A stretch of 64,000 nt of DNA from Hydrogenivirga caldilitoris (GTDB lineage: Bacteria; Aquificota; Aquificia; Aquificales; Aquificaceae), in the NCBI RefSeq assembly GCF_003664005.1, contig NZ_RCCJ01000001.1, forward strand, positions 992,001-1,056,000, read 5' to 3'. Positions within the stretch are counted from its first letter, which is position 1; every line of letters starts with the position of its first letter. Under the pieces are notes generated by a model that did no database searches, was not told the DNA's origin, and was given only the letters and a program-made list of their open reading frames with translations. The position numbers and the translations under genes are program-made. Shown here in pieces: positions 34,351-44,100 of this stretch.

Positions 34351-35115
34351 ATGGGAAAGGTTTACCTTGTAGGTGCAGGTCCGGGAGATCCAGAGCTTCT
34401 TACTCTGAAAGCCGTCAGGGTCATATCTGAAGCCGATGTGATACTCTATGATAGGCTTATCGGAGAGGAGGTATTAAACTTCGCAAAGCCTGACTGCAAG
34501 CTAATCTATGTTGGAAAGGAAGACGGCAAGCATACGATACCTCAGGAGGAAATAAACAAACTCCTCGTTTACTACGCCAGTACCCATAGGAACATTGTCA
34601 GGCTGAAAGGCGGAGACCCCTTTGTATTTGGAAGAGGAGGAGAGGAAGCTCTTTACCTGAAAGAGCACGGAATACCTTACGAGGTTGTACCTGGCGTGAG
34701 CTCCGCATACTCCGTTCCGGCTTATGCTGGAATACCCCTGACATTTCGGGGAATAGCCTCCTCCTTCGCTGTTATCACTGGTCATGAATGTACGGGCAAA
34801 GAGAAGAGAGTAAACTGGAGGGCATTCGGAAGCATAGATACCCTTGTGATACTTATGGGCGTGAAGAACAGGCAGAGGATAGCCAAAGAGCTTATTGAAG
34901 CGGGAAGAGTTCCTGATGAGCCCGTTGCTTTCATTGAGAGGGGAACTACCAATGAGCAAAGGACTGTAATCTCAACCCTGAGAGAGGTGGCAAGTAATCC
35001 ACCTGAGGTTAAACCGCCTGCAATTATGGTCGTGGGAGAAGTCGTACGACTTCAAAGTGATATAAGCCAGCTTTTAGAAAACGTAAAAAATTATGAGGGG
35101 GCATACCATGCTTAG
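34351..35115 (+). CDS. nirE: Uroporphyrinogen-III C-methyltransferase
   Basis: 254 residues. It shows GAGPGDPELLTLKA at the start, VRLKGGDPFVFGRGGEE, and VPGVSSAYSVPAYAGIPLTFRG, all diagnostic of the SUMT family. It adds two methyl groups to uroporphyrinogen III to give precorrin-2, the first step to sirohaem and haem d1. Position in the nir operon argues for NirE, though it may also serve sirohaem in general. It overlaps nirDL by eight bases. Confidence 0.93.
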   Translation: MGKVYLVGAGPGDPELLTLKAVRVISEADVILYDRLIGEEVLNFAKPDCKLIYVGKEDGKHTIPQEEINKLLVYYASTHRNIVRLKGGDPFVFGRGGEEALYLKEHGIPYEVVPGVSSAYSVPAYAGIPLTFRGIASSFAVITGHECTGKEKRVNWRAFGSIDTLVILMGVKNRQRIAKELIEAGRVPDEPVAFIERGTTNEQRTVISTLREVASNPPEVKPPAIMVVGEVVRLQSDISQLLENVKNYEGAYHA

Positions 35116-36118
35116 GGAAGAGCTTTTAAAGGAAATACAGTCCAACATCCCTATAGTAAGCAGACCCTTTAAGTACCTAGGTGAGAGACTGGGCGTGGAC
35201 GAGGGTGAAGTTATAAAGGCTGTTAAAAGTTTGAAGGAGGAGGGCATAATTCGGCAGGTATCTCCCATCTATGATACAAAGGCGGCAGGATATGACAGCT
35301 CCCTGGTAGCCTTCAAAGTTCCCAGAGACAGGATACTGGAGGTAGCCAAGCTTGTTAACACCCATCCCGGAGTGAGCCATAACTACGAGAGGGAGCATGA
35401 CTTCAACCTCTGGTTCACCCTTGCGGTACCCCCCGACGGAGAGATGAGCCTGGAGGAAACTGTATCCCTGCTGGCAAAGCTTGGAAAGGTAGAAGGCTAT
35501 GTGGTACTTAGAACCCTAAAAACTTACAAGATTGGAGTAAAACTGGACTACAAAGAACTCACGGAGAGAGAGGAAGTAAAGATACAAGACAGAAAAAAAA
35601 CACAGCTAACCGAGCTTGAAAAGGAGGTAATAAGGGTATCCCAGAAGGATATTCCCCTCGTAGAAGCACCCTTTGCAGAGCTTGCAAAAACGCTGGGTGT
35701 AACTGAAGAGGAGTTCCTGCAAACGCTAAGGGTCCTCCAAAACAAAGGAGTTATGAGAAGATTCTCGGCGATCCTCTTTCACAGGAGGGCAGGCTTTAGG
35801 GCAAACGGCATGGCAGTTTGGAGAGTCCCCGAAGATAGGATTGACCAGATAGGAATCCACCTCGCTTCTTATAAGAGTGTGTCTCACTGCTACTGGAGAA
35901 CCACAAACCAACACTGGAGCTACAACCTGTTCTCAATGATACATGGAAAAACCAAGGAGGAAGTTCTCTCCTTTGTAGAGAAAGTAGGAGAGGAGGTGGG
36001 AATATATGACAGGGAGACTCTCTTCTCAACGAGGGAATTCAAAAAGAGGAGGGTTGAACTCTTCTCGGAGGAGTTCTATGAGTGGGAGAGAGAGAAACTC
36101 AGTTTACATACCTACTAA
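35108..36118 (+). CDS. nirD-nirL: Fused sirohaem decarboxylase NirDL
   Basis: 336 residues from ATG 35108. Two AsnC/Lrp-like halves are joined: an N-terminal one with IPIVSRPFKYLGERLG and GVSHNYEREHDFNLWFT, and a C-terminal one with IPLVEAPFAELAKTLG and SVSHCYWRTTNQHWSYN. It decarboxylates sirohaem to didecarboxysirohaem for haem d1. The same single-chain arrangement is known from Hydrogenobacter thermophilus, where NirDL acts without NirG and NirH. It is the last nir gene and overlaps the TetR gene by 41 bases. Confidence 0.93.
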   Translation: MLREELLKEIQSNIPIVSRPFKYLGERLGVDEGEVIKAVKSLKEEGIIRQVSPIYDTKAAGYDSSLVAFKVPRDRILEVAKLVNTHPGVSHNYEREHDFNLWFTLAVPPDGEMSLEETVSLLAKLGKVEGYVVLRTLKTYKIGVKLDYKELTEREEVKIQDRKKTQLTELEKEVIRVSQKDIPLVEAPFAELAKTLGVTEEEFLQTLRVLQNKGVMRRFSAILFHRRAGFRANGMAVWRVPEDRIDQIGIHLASYKSVSHCYWRTTNQHWSYNLFSMIHGKTKEEVLSFVEKVGEEVGIYDRETLFSTREFKKRRVELFSEEFYEWEREKLSLHTY

Positions 36119-36656
36119 GGAAAGGATAATGTCCGCTGCACTGAGGCTCTTTTCTCTAAAGGGCTTCAAGGGGACAACCGTAAAGGACATAGCTAAGGAG
36201 GTAGATATAACCGAGGGAGCCATATACAGACACTTCAGCAGCAAGGAAGAGATAATAGAGAGCCTTTTTGAGAGGATCACCGAAGAAATAAGGAAACTTG
36301 TGAAAGAGAGGGTCCTTACAAAAGAAGATATTGCCTCTCAAGGGGAAGCCCTTGCAGAAACTCTTCTTAGCTATGCCTTTGACAACCCCGACTCCTTCAG
36401 ATTTCTGACCGTGTACCACATACTCCATGAGAACGGTCAGAAGGAGAAACTCCCTGGAAGCAGGCTCTTGGAGGCTTTCAGAGAAGCGTATAGAAGGAAG
36501 AAGCTCAGGACACTTCCTGAGGTCGCCTTCAGCATAGTAATAGGTTCAGTTGAGAGGCTCTTCATACTCTGGGAACTGGGCATAGTTAAAGTCCAGAGAG
36601 AGGTTCTCCTGGAAGAGCTGAGGTCCGCAGTAAGGAAGGTTCTATCAGACCCCTAA
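36078..36656 (+). CDS. TetR-family regulator
   Basis: 192 residues from ATG 36078, which has GGAGGAG just upstream; the open frame extends further but lies inside nirDL. The N-terminal helix-turn-helix is the TetR type: ALRLFSLKGFKGTTVKDIA then ITEGAIYRHFSSKEEI. The remainder is a helical ligand domain with VIGSVERLFILWELG. Translation is probably coupled to nirDL, so it may regulate the nir cluster or a neighbour. The ligand is unknown. Its end overlaps the DUF503 gene. Confidence 0.88.
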   Translation: MSGRERNSVYIPTKERIMSAALRLFSLKGFKGTTVKDIAKEVDITEGAIYRHFSSKEEIIESLFERITEEIRKLVKERVLTKEDIASQGEALAETLLSYAFDNPDSFRFLTVYHILHENGQKEKLPGSRLLEAFREAYRRKKLRTLPEVAFSIVIGSVERLFILWELGIVKVQREVLLEELRSAVRKVLSDP

Positions 36657-36938
36657 ATTCATCAGTTCCCTCCTCGTCTCCAGAAGCAGGTGTGCCCAAT
36701 TCCTTTCCACAAAGCTTTCAATTTTATCTATGGTTTCCTTCACCTGGGAGACATCACTTCCCGCAACGGCAACACCTATACTGCTCCTCTGCCAGAGCTC
36801 CTGATTATCTACCTCAGATACGGAAACGTTAAAGTTACTCCTAAGCCTGTCCTTTATGGACTTTATCTCCTTCCTCTTTCCCTTCAGAGACCCCGAATCG
36901 GGTATATACAGCTCAAGTATCAGAACTCCGACTACCAT
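36645..36938 (-). CDS. DUF503 (YlxP-like) protein
   Basis: 97 residues with the DUF503 pattern: VVGVLILELYIPDSGSLKGK at the start, RLRSNFNVSVSEVD, and WQRSSIGVAVAGSD. The family is small, ferredoxin-like in fold and often found in translation operons (near rbfA/infB). Its function is not settled. It overlaps tadA by seven bases and the TetR gene tail-to-tail by 12. Confidence 0.85.
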   Translation of the reverse strand: MVVGVLILELYIPDSGSLKGKRKEIKSIKDRLRSNFNVSVSEVDNQELWQRSSIGVAVAGSDVSQVKETIDKIESFVERNWAHLLLETRRELMNLGV

Positions 36939-37375
36939 CTCTTCTCTCTGAAGAATTCCCTAAGTAATCTACCACAGTCCTCACAAGGTTCGTAAACCCA
37001 CCTCACCCTGTGGTTCAATCTTTCATCGTCAAGCAGGTTATAGAGGCTCATAACCCCTCCGTGCTTTACATCCGGAGCTCCAAAAACTACCTTGTCCACT
37101 CTGAAGAGGACAAGGGCGTAAGCACACATTATGCAAGGCTCTAACGTGACGTAGAGCTCACACCCTGTTAATCTCCAGTCTCCGAGCCTGCTTGAAGCTT
37201 CTCTGAGCGCCAGAAGCTCTGCATGGGCTGAGGCATCCTTCAAACTTTCCGTGAGGTTATGGGCACGGGCTATAATCCTGTTCTCCTTTACAACCACACA
37301 GCCCACCGGCACCTCTCCCAGGGCGATAGCCTTCTCAGCCTCCCTGAGAGCTTCCCTCATGTAATCCTCTTTCAT
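36932..37375 (-). CDS. tadA: tRNA-specific adenosine deaminase TadA
   Basis: 147 residues with the zinc site HAE (DASAHAELLAL) and PCIMC (LEPCIMCAYAL). It converts A34 to inosine in tRNA-Arg(ACG). The GEVPVGCVVV and GAPDVKHGGVMSLYNLL stretches are typical of TadA rather than guanine deaminase. The gene overlaps the mscS end by 41 bases. Confidence 0.93.
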   Translation of the reverse strand: MKEDYMREALREAEKAIALGEVPVGCVVVKENRIIARAHNLTESLKDASAHAELLALREASSRLGDWRLTGCELYVTLEPCIMCAYALVLFRVDKVVFGAPDVKHGGVMSLYNLLDDERLNHRVRWVYEPCEDCGRLLREFFREKRW

Positions 37376-39098
37376 TTATCTCTACCCTTAAGGGGTTTTT
37401 GAACCAGAGGTCTCTCTGAGGGAACGGCACTTCTATGCCTTCCTTCTTTAGCTCTTCCCAAGCTTTAAAGTATATCTCGCTCCTCAGAGCTTTCATCCTC
37501 CAGAACTTTCTGATATCCACCCAAACGAGCAGGTAGAATATGAGGGCGCTGTCTCCCATCTCATAAAACCAAACGTTAGGGGGTGGCTCTTTAAGAACAA
37601 GCTCACTTTCCTGGGCTACTTTAAGAAGGACCTCCCTAACCTTCTGGGGGTCGGAGGAGTAGGAGACGCCAAAGGGAATTCTCACCCTTATGTAGGGGTC
37701 CGAGAGGGAGTAGTTCACTATCCTCCCGGATACGAATTCGGAATTGGGAATGGCTATTTCCACGTTGTCTGTAGTCCTGACAACTGTAGTGAGTATATTT
37801 ATGTTCACCACCTGCCCAAAGATAGTACTCCCACTCCTGCCTATAGCGGAGCCGGCGTTGCCTTCAATCTCAACCAGGTCTCCCACCTTTATGTTCTTAC
37901 TAAGAAGAAGTATAAACCCGCTGATATAGTTGTTAAATATGGTTTGAAGACCAAAACCCAAACCTATGCCCAGGGCTCCGGCGAAGGGGATGAGAACCTT
38001 CCAGGTCAGACCGAGATGGGTAAGAGCTATAACCACCGACAGGAGTATTCCCAGGTTTGATATCAAAGCTCTGAGAGAGCCTGCCTCCACTTCTTTATCC
38101 TTTCTTATGAAATACAGGTAGACTAAGTTTTTAAGAAGAGAAACGGAAGTAAAGAGAAGAACCAGTATATAAGTACTTTCTAACAGGGAGAGGAGAGATA
38201 TCTTCACAAGCTCGGTGTTTACAATAAACAGCTTGCCCAGTACACCCCTGACAGGGTCAAGCCCAAAGATAACATCAAGACCCTTATAAAGGATAAAGAG
38301 AGAAAAGGTGTTTAAAAACCTTCTGAGGTCTTTCCTTAGCAGTTGGAAGTTTGTTCCCAGTTTCCTTTCAAGGTTTATAAGAAGGTAAGCCTGTATGAAG
38401 AAGTAACCGAAAAGCACCCCGGCAAGCAGAAACAGCTTAAGTAAGAAAGACTGAGAAAGCCTAAAAGTGCCCAGAACCCACCCAATAGAAAGGGCTAAGT
38501 AAAGGACAAGAAATGCGAGTTTTCCCCTCCGGAGAGTCCTTCTGAGAACCTCGCTTCCTATGATCACGGCAAGGTGAGAGTACACCTTTATTACGAATAG
38601 GGAAACCAAACTGGCAAAAGACACCTTGAAACCCAAAGAGTACAGGTCCTGAAGCTTCCCAAGATGGTAGGATATGTTCTGAAGGAAAAGCAGGAGTGAG
38701 TTAACCACCAGAAGGGCGTAGAAAAGAAGAACAGAAATCCTGCCAAAGGGAAGGTGCGCTCGCAAGTATGAGAACAACCCTCTTACAACCTCAAAGTACA
38801 GGAAAGCAAAAAGAAACAGAAAGAGGTCAACATCAGAAAACTTCTGGTACAACAAGAACGAAGCTCCGTAAAGTATAAGGAGGGAAAAAATATCGGCTGG
38901 TACATTCAAACCCTTTTCTCTAAGGGGTCTTGTAAAGTTCACAGTCAAGAGCTTAAGGAATAGGTAAGCTCCAGAGAAAGCCAAAAAGAGCACAAGCTCC
39001 TGTAGAGGGTTTTGAGCTATATCCGTTAGATAGGATGCGAGCAATGCCAGCGTATCAGATAGAATTTTATAAATGTTGTTAACCGTTTCCTGTATCAT
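37335..39098 (-). CDS. Large MscS-family mechanosensitive channel
   Basis: 587 residues. About ten hydrophobic helices in the first 370 residues lead to the MscS pore and beta domain: GALGIGLGFGLQTIFNNYIS, IKVGDLVEIEG, and VRTTDNVEIAIPNSEFVSG. An insertion of about ten residues (NAGSAIGRSGSTIFG) lies in the beta domain between IEG and the GQVVNI strand. It opens under membrane tension to release solutes. It is larger than E. coli MscS and resembles YbdG/YnaI-type channels with extra N-terminal helices. Confidence 0.88.
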   Translation of the reverse strand: MIQETVNNIYKILSDTLALLASYLTDIAQNPLQELVLFLAFSGAYLFLKLLTVNFTRPLREKGLNVPADIFSLLILYGASFLLYQKFSDVDLFLFLFAFLYFEVVRGLFSYLRAHLPFGRISVLLFYALLVVNSLLLFLQNISYHLGKLQDLYSLGFKVSFASLVSLFVIKVYSHLAVIIGSEVLRRTLRRGKLAFLVLYLALSIGWVLGTFRLSQSFLLKLFLLAGVLFGYFFIQAYLLINLERKLGTNFQLLRKDLRRFLNTFSLFILYKGLDVIFGLDPVRGVLGKLFIVNTELVKISLLSLLESTYILVLLFTSVSLLKNLVYLYFIRKDKEVEAGSLRALISNLGILLSVVIALTHLGLTWKVLIPFAGALGIGLGFGLQTIFNNYISGFILLLSKNIKVGDLVEIEGNAGSAIGRSGSTIFGQVVNINILTTVVRTTDNVEIAIPNSEFVSGRIVNYSLSDPYIRVRIPFGVSYSSDPQKVREVLLKVAQESELVLKEPPPNVWFYEMGDSALIFYLLVWVDIRKFWRMKALRSEIYFKAWEELKKEGIEVPFPQRDLWFKNPLRVEINERGLHEGSSQGG

Positions 39099-39138
39099 AA
39101 TGTTTTCGTAAGTAATATTTTAATTCCAGGAGGAAGAT

Positions 39139-39813
39139 ATGAAACTTCAAACCGCCGTCAGGTCAGAATCCCATATAGAGGATGTCAAACAGTTTCTTAA
39201 GAAGCATTATCCGGAAAAGTACTCTCCCATAGAGAACTGGCAAGAGTTGAGCATAAAGCTCCACGCTGAGCCTATAGGGGAAGGCAATTATATCGTTCTC
39301 ATGGAGGTTCCCGAGGAAGATTTTGCAAAGTTAACCGATATATTTCCCTCAGAGGAAGAGGCGCTGGGTGCTTTTATGACTACCGCTCAGGAAGCAGGCT
39401 GGGAAATCGTCCCCCAGTCTTACGTTGTATACCACGCTGAATTTGAAGGAGACCTCTTGATAGCGGCTGTGAAAACCGAAGAGGGCATATCCAAACACGA
39501 CCAGCTGCACCTTGAGGAGATGATTCAAAAGATGCTAAGGTATCCGAGGGTTATCGTGTACTCAAGTGATGTTCTCACCTATATAAAAGACCTATACCCT
39601 GAGGTGGACAGCAAGGCTTATATAGTATCCAGGGAGATAGCCAGGGCAGTTGGTAGAGCACCGGAACTGGAAGATATAGCAAAGCTGTACGGAAAGGATG
39701 TTTCTACTTTAGAGGGTAAGCTTGAGCTTATAGAAGAGCTGCTCAGAAACCCTGTAAAGTTACCGGGCGGAGAGGTTAACATAAAGCCATACTACTATCC
39801 TGTGGAGGTGTGA
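39139..39813 (+). CDS. Conserved-looking protein of unknown function
   Basis: 224 residues, soluble and acidic, without signal peptide. The N-terminal half (to about residue 110) and the rest look like two alpha/beta units. DTDIF-type motifs are absent. Ribosome site AGGAGGAAG before ATG 39139 is strong. It precedes the rlpA gene by one base and is probably in an operon with it. I do not recognise the family. Confidence 0.8.
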   Translation: MKLQTAVRSESHIEDVKQFLKKHYPEKYSPIENWQELSIKLHAEPIGEGNYIVLMEVPEEDFAKLTDIFPSEEEALGAFMTTAQEAGWEIVPQSYVVYHAEFEGDLLIAAVKTEEGISKHDQLHLEEMIQKMLRYPRVIVYSSDVLTYIKDLYPEVDSKAYIVSREIARAVGRAPELEDIAKLYGKDVSTLEGKLELIEELLRNPVKLPGGEVNIKPYYYPVEV

Positions 39814-39814
39814 G

Positions 39815-40363
39815 TTGAGGTTCACAGCCCTGTTGTTGTTTATACTCTGTTCAGCTATGGCGAGCGAGGGGCTATCAGACCTTAGCCTCAAAAAAAGCAA
39901 GAGGAGCACGCTGGTAGAAGTTAAAGAGTTTAGGGAAACCGTTTCGGAGCTTTTAAGAGAGGAGTATAGGGAGATAGCACCGGGCATAAAGGTGAAGAAG
40001 GAATGTAAGGTGGAGAAGGGTATAGCCTCCTGGTACGGAGGGAGGTTTCACGGAAGAAAAACCGCAAATGGGGAGATATACGACCTGTTCAAATTTACTG
40101 CTGCTTCAAGGACTTTACCCTTAGGGACTTATGTCCTTGTGAGAAACGAGGAAAACGGTAAGGTTGTAACTGTGAGAGTGAATGACAGGGGACCCTATGT
40201 GGACGGTAGGATAATAGACCTTTCCCAGGCGGCAGCCTATAAGCTCGGTATGATGCTTGATGGAGTGGCTATGGTTCAAGTTATACCCCTCAGGTGCTTA
40301 TCGTCCGAATCTTTAACGAAATACTATGACAGCATAATACTTGACATAGCTAACACTTACTGA
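39815..40363 (+). CDS. rlpA: RlpA-like double-psi beta-barrel lipoprotein/secreted protein
   Basis: 182 residues from TTG 39815, chosen because GGAGGTG lies four bases upstream. A signal peptide (FTALLLFILCSAMASE) is followed by a spacer and the RlpA core: GIASWYGGRFHGRKTANGE, then ASRTLPLGTYVLVRN and VRVNDRGPYVDGRIIDLSQ with the catalytic-type Asp. RlpA cleaves naked glycan strands at division septa in Pseudomonas. No SPOR domain is present. Confidence 0.88.
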   Translation: MRFTALLLFILCSAMASEGLSDLSLKKSKRSTLVEVKEFRETVSELLREEYREIAPGIKVKKECKVEKGIASWYGGRFHGRKTANGEIYDLFKFTAASRTLPLGTYVLVRNEENGKVVTVRVNDRGPYVDGRIIDLSQAAAYKLGMMLDGVAMVQVIPLRCLSSESLTKYYDSIILDIANTY

Positions 40364-40364
40364 A

Positions 40365-40871
40365 TTACGTAGAGCTCATGAATTTATAGTTTAGGTTCCT
40401 TATTCTGTTCAAATTCTCCAAGAGCATATCCTCAATGTAAGGATTAAAGGATATTACAACCACATCCCTTCCAAACCCTGTACTTTCAAGAATCTCCCTG
40501 GCATTGTTTAGAAATTCTCTCAAAACATCGTCCATCTCTATCTCAAAGGGCGCTCCCAAAAAGTGGTGGCTCATACCCAGATAGCTTCCAGGCTTCATCC
40601 TAACCATCAACCTTACGGGATTAAGGGACTCTATAAGCCTCTGGGTTTCATAAGCATACTGCAATCCAAACATAAGCATTGCATCTGTGACTATATGGTT
40701 GGAGGACAGAGAAATAAACTGTCTGAAGCCCGTCTCCTTGAAATCCAGTTTCAGGTTATCCCTGGTGGTCTCTACCCAGTGGGGGTGAGGTTTTGAAATA
40801 AGCCAAAAAACCTTTTCAGGGGTAAAGCTGTCTCCTTCCATCTCCCCCCATAACATGATTATGTCAGCCAT
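40365..40871 (-). CDS. Protein of unknown function
   Basis: 168 residues if started at ATG 40871; the frame extends to 40937, into the region of the metG promoter. Soluble, with HPHWVETTRDNLKLDF, a hydrophobic LMFGLQYAYETQRL and VVVISFNPYIEDMLLENLN. No signal peptide or known motif is seen. The start lacks an obvious ribosome site, and ATG 40856 is an alternative. It ends one base after the rlpA stop on the other strand. Confidence 0.6.
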   Translation of the reverse strand: MADIIMLWGEMEGDSFTPEKVFWLISKPHPHWVETTRDNLKLDFKETGFRQFISLSSNHIVTDAMLMFGLQYAYETQRLIESLNPVRLMVRMKPGSYLGMSHHFLGAPFEIEMDDVLREFLNNAREILESTGFGRDVVVISFNPYIEDMLLENLNRIRNLNYKFMSST

Positions 40872-40885
40872 AGAAATAAATATAA

Positions 40886-42394
<1,509 letters not shown>

Positions 42395-42498
42395 CTTTCC
42401 CTCTGAGGATAAGCCACAGGGTCGTTGAATCCAGCTCGTAAGCCCTCATGGTTTTAATTTTCGCCCTAAAAGACGTTAAGTTTAGTGAATTTTCCCCT

Positions 42499-42504
42499 TA
42501 AAAT
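42499..42504 (+). promoter_or_regulatory. -10 box directly before the nuclease gene
   Basis: TAAAAT ends six bases before ATG 42511 and no ribosome site lies between, which again fits a leaderless transcript. The 116-base gap before it (42395-42510) holds no recognisable gene. Confidence 0.4.
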
Positions 42505-42510
42505 AGTCTT

Positions 42511-43098
42511 ATGCCGAGAAAAAAGATACCTCTTCGCTGGAGGGGTTTTTCTTACCTTTTAGTTCTACTCATACTATATGCCTTCTACCAATTGATAGGT
42601 GAACAGTTCAAGGAAATCGGGGGAGGAGAGGAAAAAACATTTCAGGAGAAGGTTTCCTGTGAGGTAACTAAGGTTTACGACGGTGATACCTTTGAGTGTA
42701 AGCTTGAGAACGGGGAAAGGGTAAAAGTAAGATTGATAGGCATAGATACGCCCGAAAGCAAGAGGAATAAAAAAGCCTACAGAGATGCCCAGAGGAGTGG
42801 CAAATCTGTTGAGGAGATAGTGCGCCTTGGACGGAAGGCTGCCGAATACACGGAGAGGCTTATTCCCCCAGGGACGGTCGTATATCTGGAGACAGATGTT
42901 CAGGTTCACGATAAGTATGGCAGGCTCCTGGCTTACGTTTACCTGCCCGATGGCAGAATGCTTAATGAGGTTCTTGTGGAAGAAGGTTACGCAACTGTTT
43001 ACACGTTCCCTCCAAATGTAAAGTATGCCCAACGCTTCGTTGAGCTTCAGAGGAAAGCTGTCAAGGAAGGGAAAGGTCTCTGGGCGGAGGGTATGTGA
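42511..43098 (+). CDS. Thermonuclease-family (SNase) protein, membrane-anchored
   Basis: 195 residues. One N-terminal helix (FSYLLVLLILYAFYQLIG) precedes a staphylococcal-nuclease fold: VYDGDTFECKLENGERVKVRL, IGIDTPES, VYLETDVQVHDKYGRLLAYVY and LNEVLVEEGYAT. The catalytic Arg/Glu/Arg set is largely visible. It probably degrades nucleic acid outside the cytoplasm. The stop overlaps the next start as TGATG. Confidence 0.9.
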   Translation: MPRKKIPLRWRGFSYLLVLLILYAFYQLIGEQFKEIGGGEEKTFQEKVSCEVTKVYDGDTFECKLENGERVKVRLIGIDTPESKRNKKAYRDAQRSGKSVEEIVRLGRKAAEYTERLIPPGTVVYLETDVQVHDKYGRLLAYVYLPDGRMLNEVLVEEGYATVYTFPPNVKYAQRFVELQRKAVKEGKGLWAEGM

Positions 43099-43661
43099 TG
43101 CCTCTGTTCCCTGTTTTCGTTGACCTCTCAGAGAAAAACGTGCTTGTGGTTGGTGGTGGTAAGGTTGCAACCCGAAAAGTTCAAAACCTTCTGGTTTTTA
43201 CGAAGAAGATAACCATCGTTGCACCTTCAATAAGGAAGGAGCTAAGAGCGTTGATAAAGGAGAACAGACTTTCTCTCAGGAGGAGAAAATTCCTTGCATC
43301 AGACCTCAGAAACAAAGATGTTGTTATAGTAGCGGTTGATGACCTTAAACTCCAGGAGAGGATATTCACGCTGTGTGAAAAGAGGAAAATTCTATGTAAC
43401 TCCGTAGACTCACCTAAATTCTGTAACTTCATATTTCCCTCTCTAATAGTAAGGGATGAGCTCGTAGTGGGCATAAGCACCGGTGGGAGGGCTCCAGCTT
43501 TATCAAAGAGAATCAGAGAATTTATAGAAGGTTGCCTTCCGGAGAATGTTGAAGCTGTGCTTAAAAAACTGGCACAGGAGAGGGAGAAATTACCTAAAGG
43601 AGAGAAGAGGCAGAAGTACATATCAGAGCTCACTGAGAAGCTCCTTCCCATGAAGCGGTAG
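43098..43661 (+). CDS. Precorrin-2 dehydrogenase/sirohydrochlorin ferrochelatase-like protein
   Basis: 187 residues from ATG 43098. A Rossmann start (VLVVGGGKVATRKVQNLL) and an Asn/Ser/Phe region (CNSVDSPKFCNFIFPSLIVRD) match the SirC/Met8/CysG N-terminal family, followed by GISTGGRAPALSKRIRE. It oxidises precorrin-2 with NAD to sirohydrochlorin and may also insert iron. It would link NirE to the NirDL substrate sirohaem, although it lies 8 kb from the nir genes. Confidence 0.88.
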   Translation: MPLFPVFVDLSEKNVLVVGGGKVATRKVQNLLVFTKKITIVAPSIRKELRALIKENRLSLRRRKFLASDLRNKDVVIVAVDDLKLQERIFTLCEKRKILCNSVDSPKFCNFIFPSLIVRDELVVGISTGGRAPALSKRIREFIEGCLPENVEAVLKKLAQEREKLPKGEKRQKYISELTEKLLPMKR

Positions 43662-43668
43662 CAGAACC

Positions 43669-44013
43669 TTAATAACCCTGCATTATGTATCTGTAAAACC
43701 TGTCAGCTATCCTTATAACTTCCTCTTCTTCGGTGACACCCTTTGACAGGGCAAGGTTGACCGCATTGGTAAGAGCGTTCATCCTGGCTATCCTGCTCTC
43801 CCTACCGTCGGGAGTGGAACCCTCTCCTTCAGCTTCATAAACTCCCGACACCAGCCATCTACCCCCGTTGTCCTTCAAAAACTTAACCTCATACTCCCTT
43901 CCGGCTTCAATCTCCTCGTGGGGTAAACCTTCATAAGTTTCAGCAAAGTCAACCCACTGCCCCTTAATCTTGAGTCCTCTTCTGTTTACGCCCTCAATTA
44001 ACCTTTTAGGCAT
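43669..44013 (-). CDS. Small protein of unknown function, possibly OB-fold
   Basis: 114 residues from ATG 44013, preceded by AGGAGG; the frame is open to 44085. The first half is beta-rich with GLKIKGQWVDFAETYEG and EYEVKFLKDNGGRWLVSGVY. The second half is helical (ESRIARMNALTNAVNLALS, EEVIRIADRFYRYIMQGY). The order beta barrel then RxNALxxAV helix recalls small phage-like and thermophile DNA-binding proteins, but this is impression only. It diverges from the HxlR-type gene. Confidence 0.7.
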   Translation of the reverse strand: MPKRLIEGVNRRGLKIKGQWVDFAETYEGLPHEEIEAGREYEVKFLKDNGGRWLVSGVYEAEGEGSTPDGRESRIARMNALTNAVNLALSKGVTEEEEVIRIADRFYRYIMQGY

Positions 44014-44088
44014 AAAAAACCTCCTAATACATAAGTTATTATCAAACCTGTAAAAATTCAACATAAGGCTGTTTCGTGAAGCCAAGTC

Positions 44089-44094
44089 TATATT
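44089..44094 (+). promoter_or_regulatory. -10 box directly before the tandem HxlR gene
   Basis: TATATT ends six bases before ATG 44101 and no Shine-Dalgarno site is present, so a leaderless start is likely. Confidence 0.4.
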
Positions 44095-44100
44095 TAAACC

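Noticed and set aside
42395-42510. Short minus-strand ORF starting MRAYELDSTTLWLI in the metG-nuclease gap
   Set aside because: It runs into metG antisense, lacks a ribosome site and shows no recognisable family.
42574-43170. Long open frame antisense to the nuclease gene (198 codons)
   Set aside because: It mirrors the nuclease/SirC-like genes, whose motifs are clear on the other strand, and it has no ribosome site or recognisable domain.
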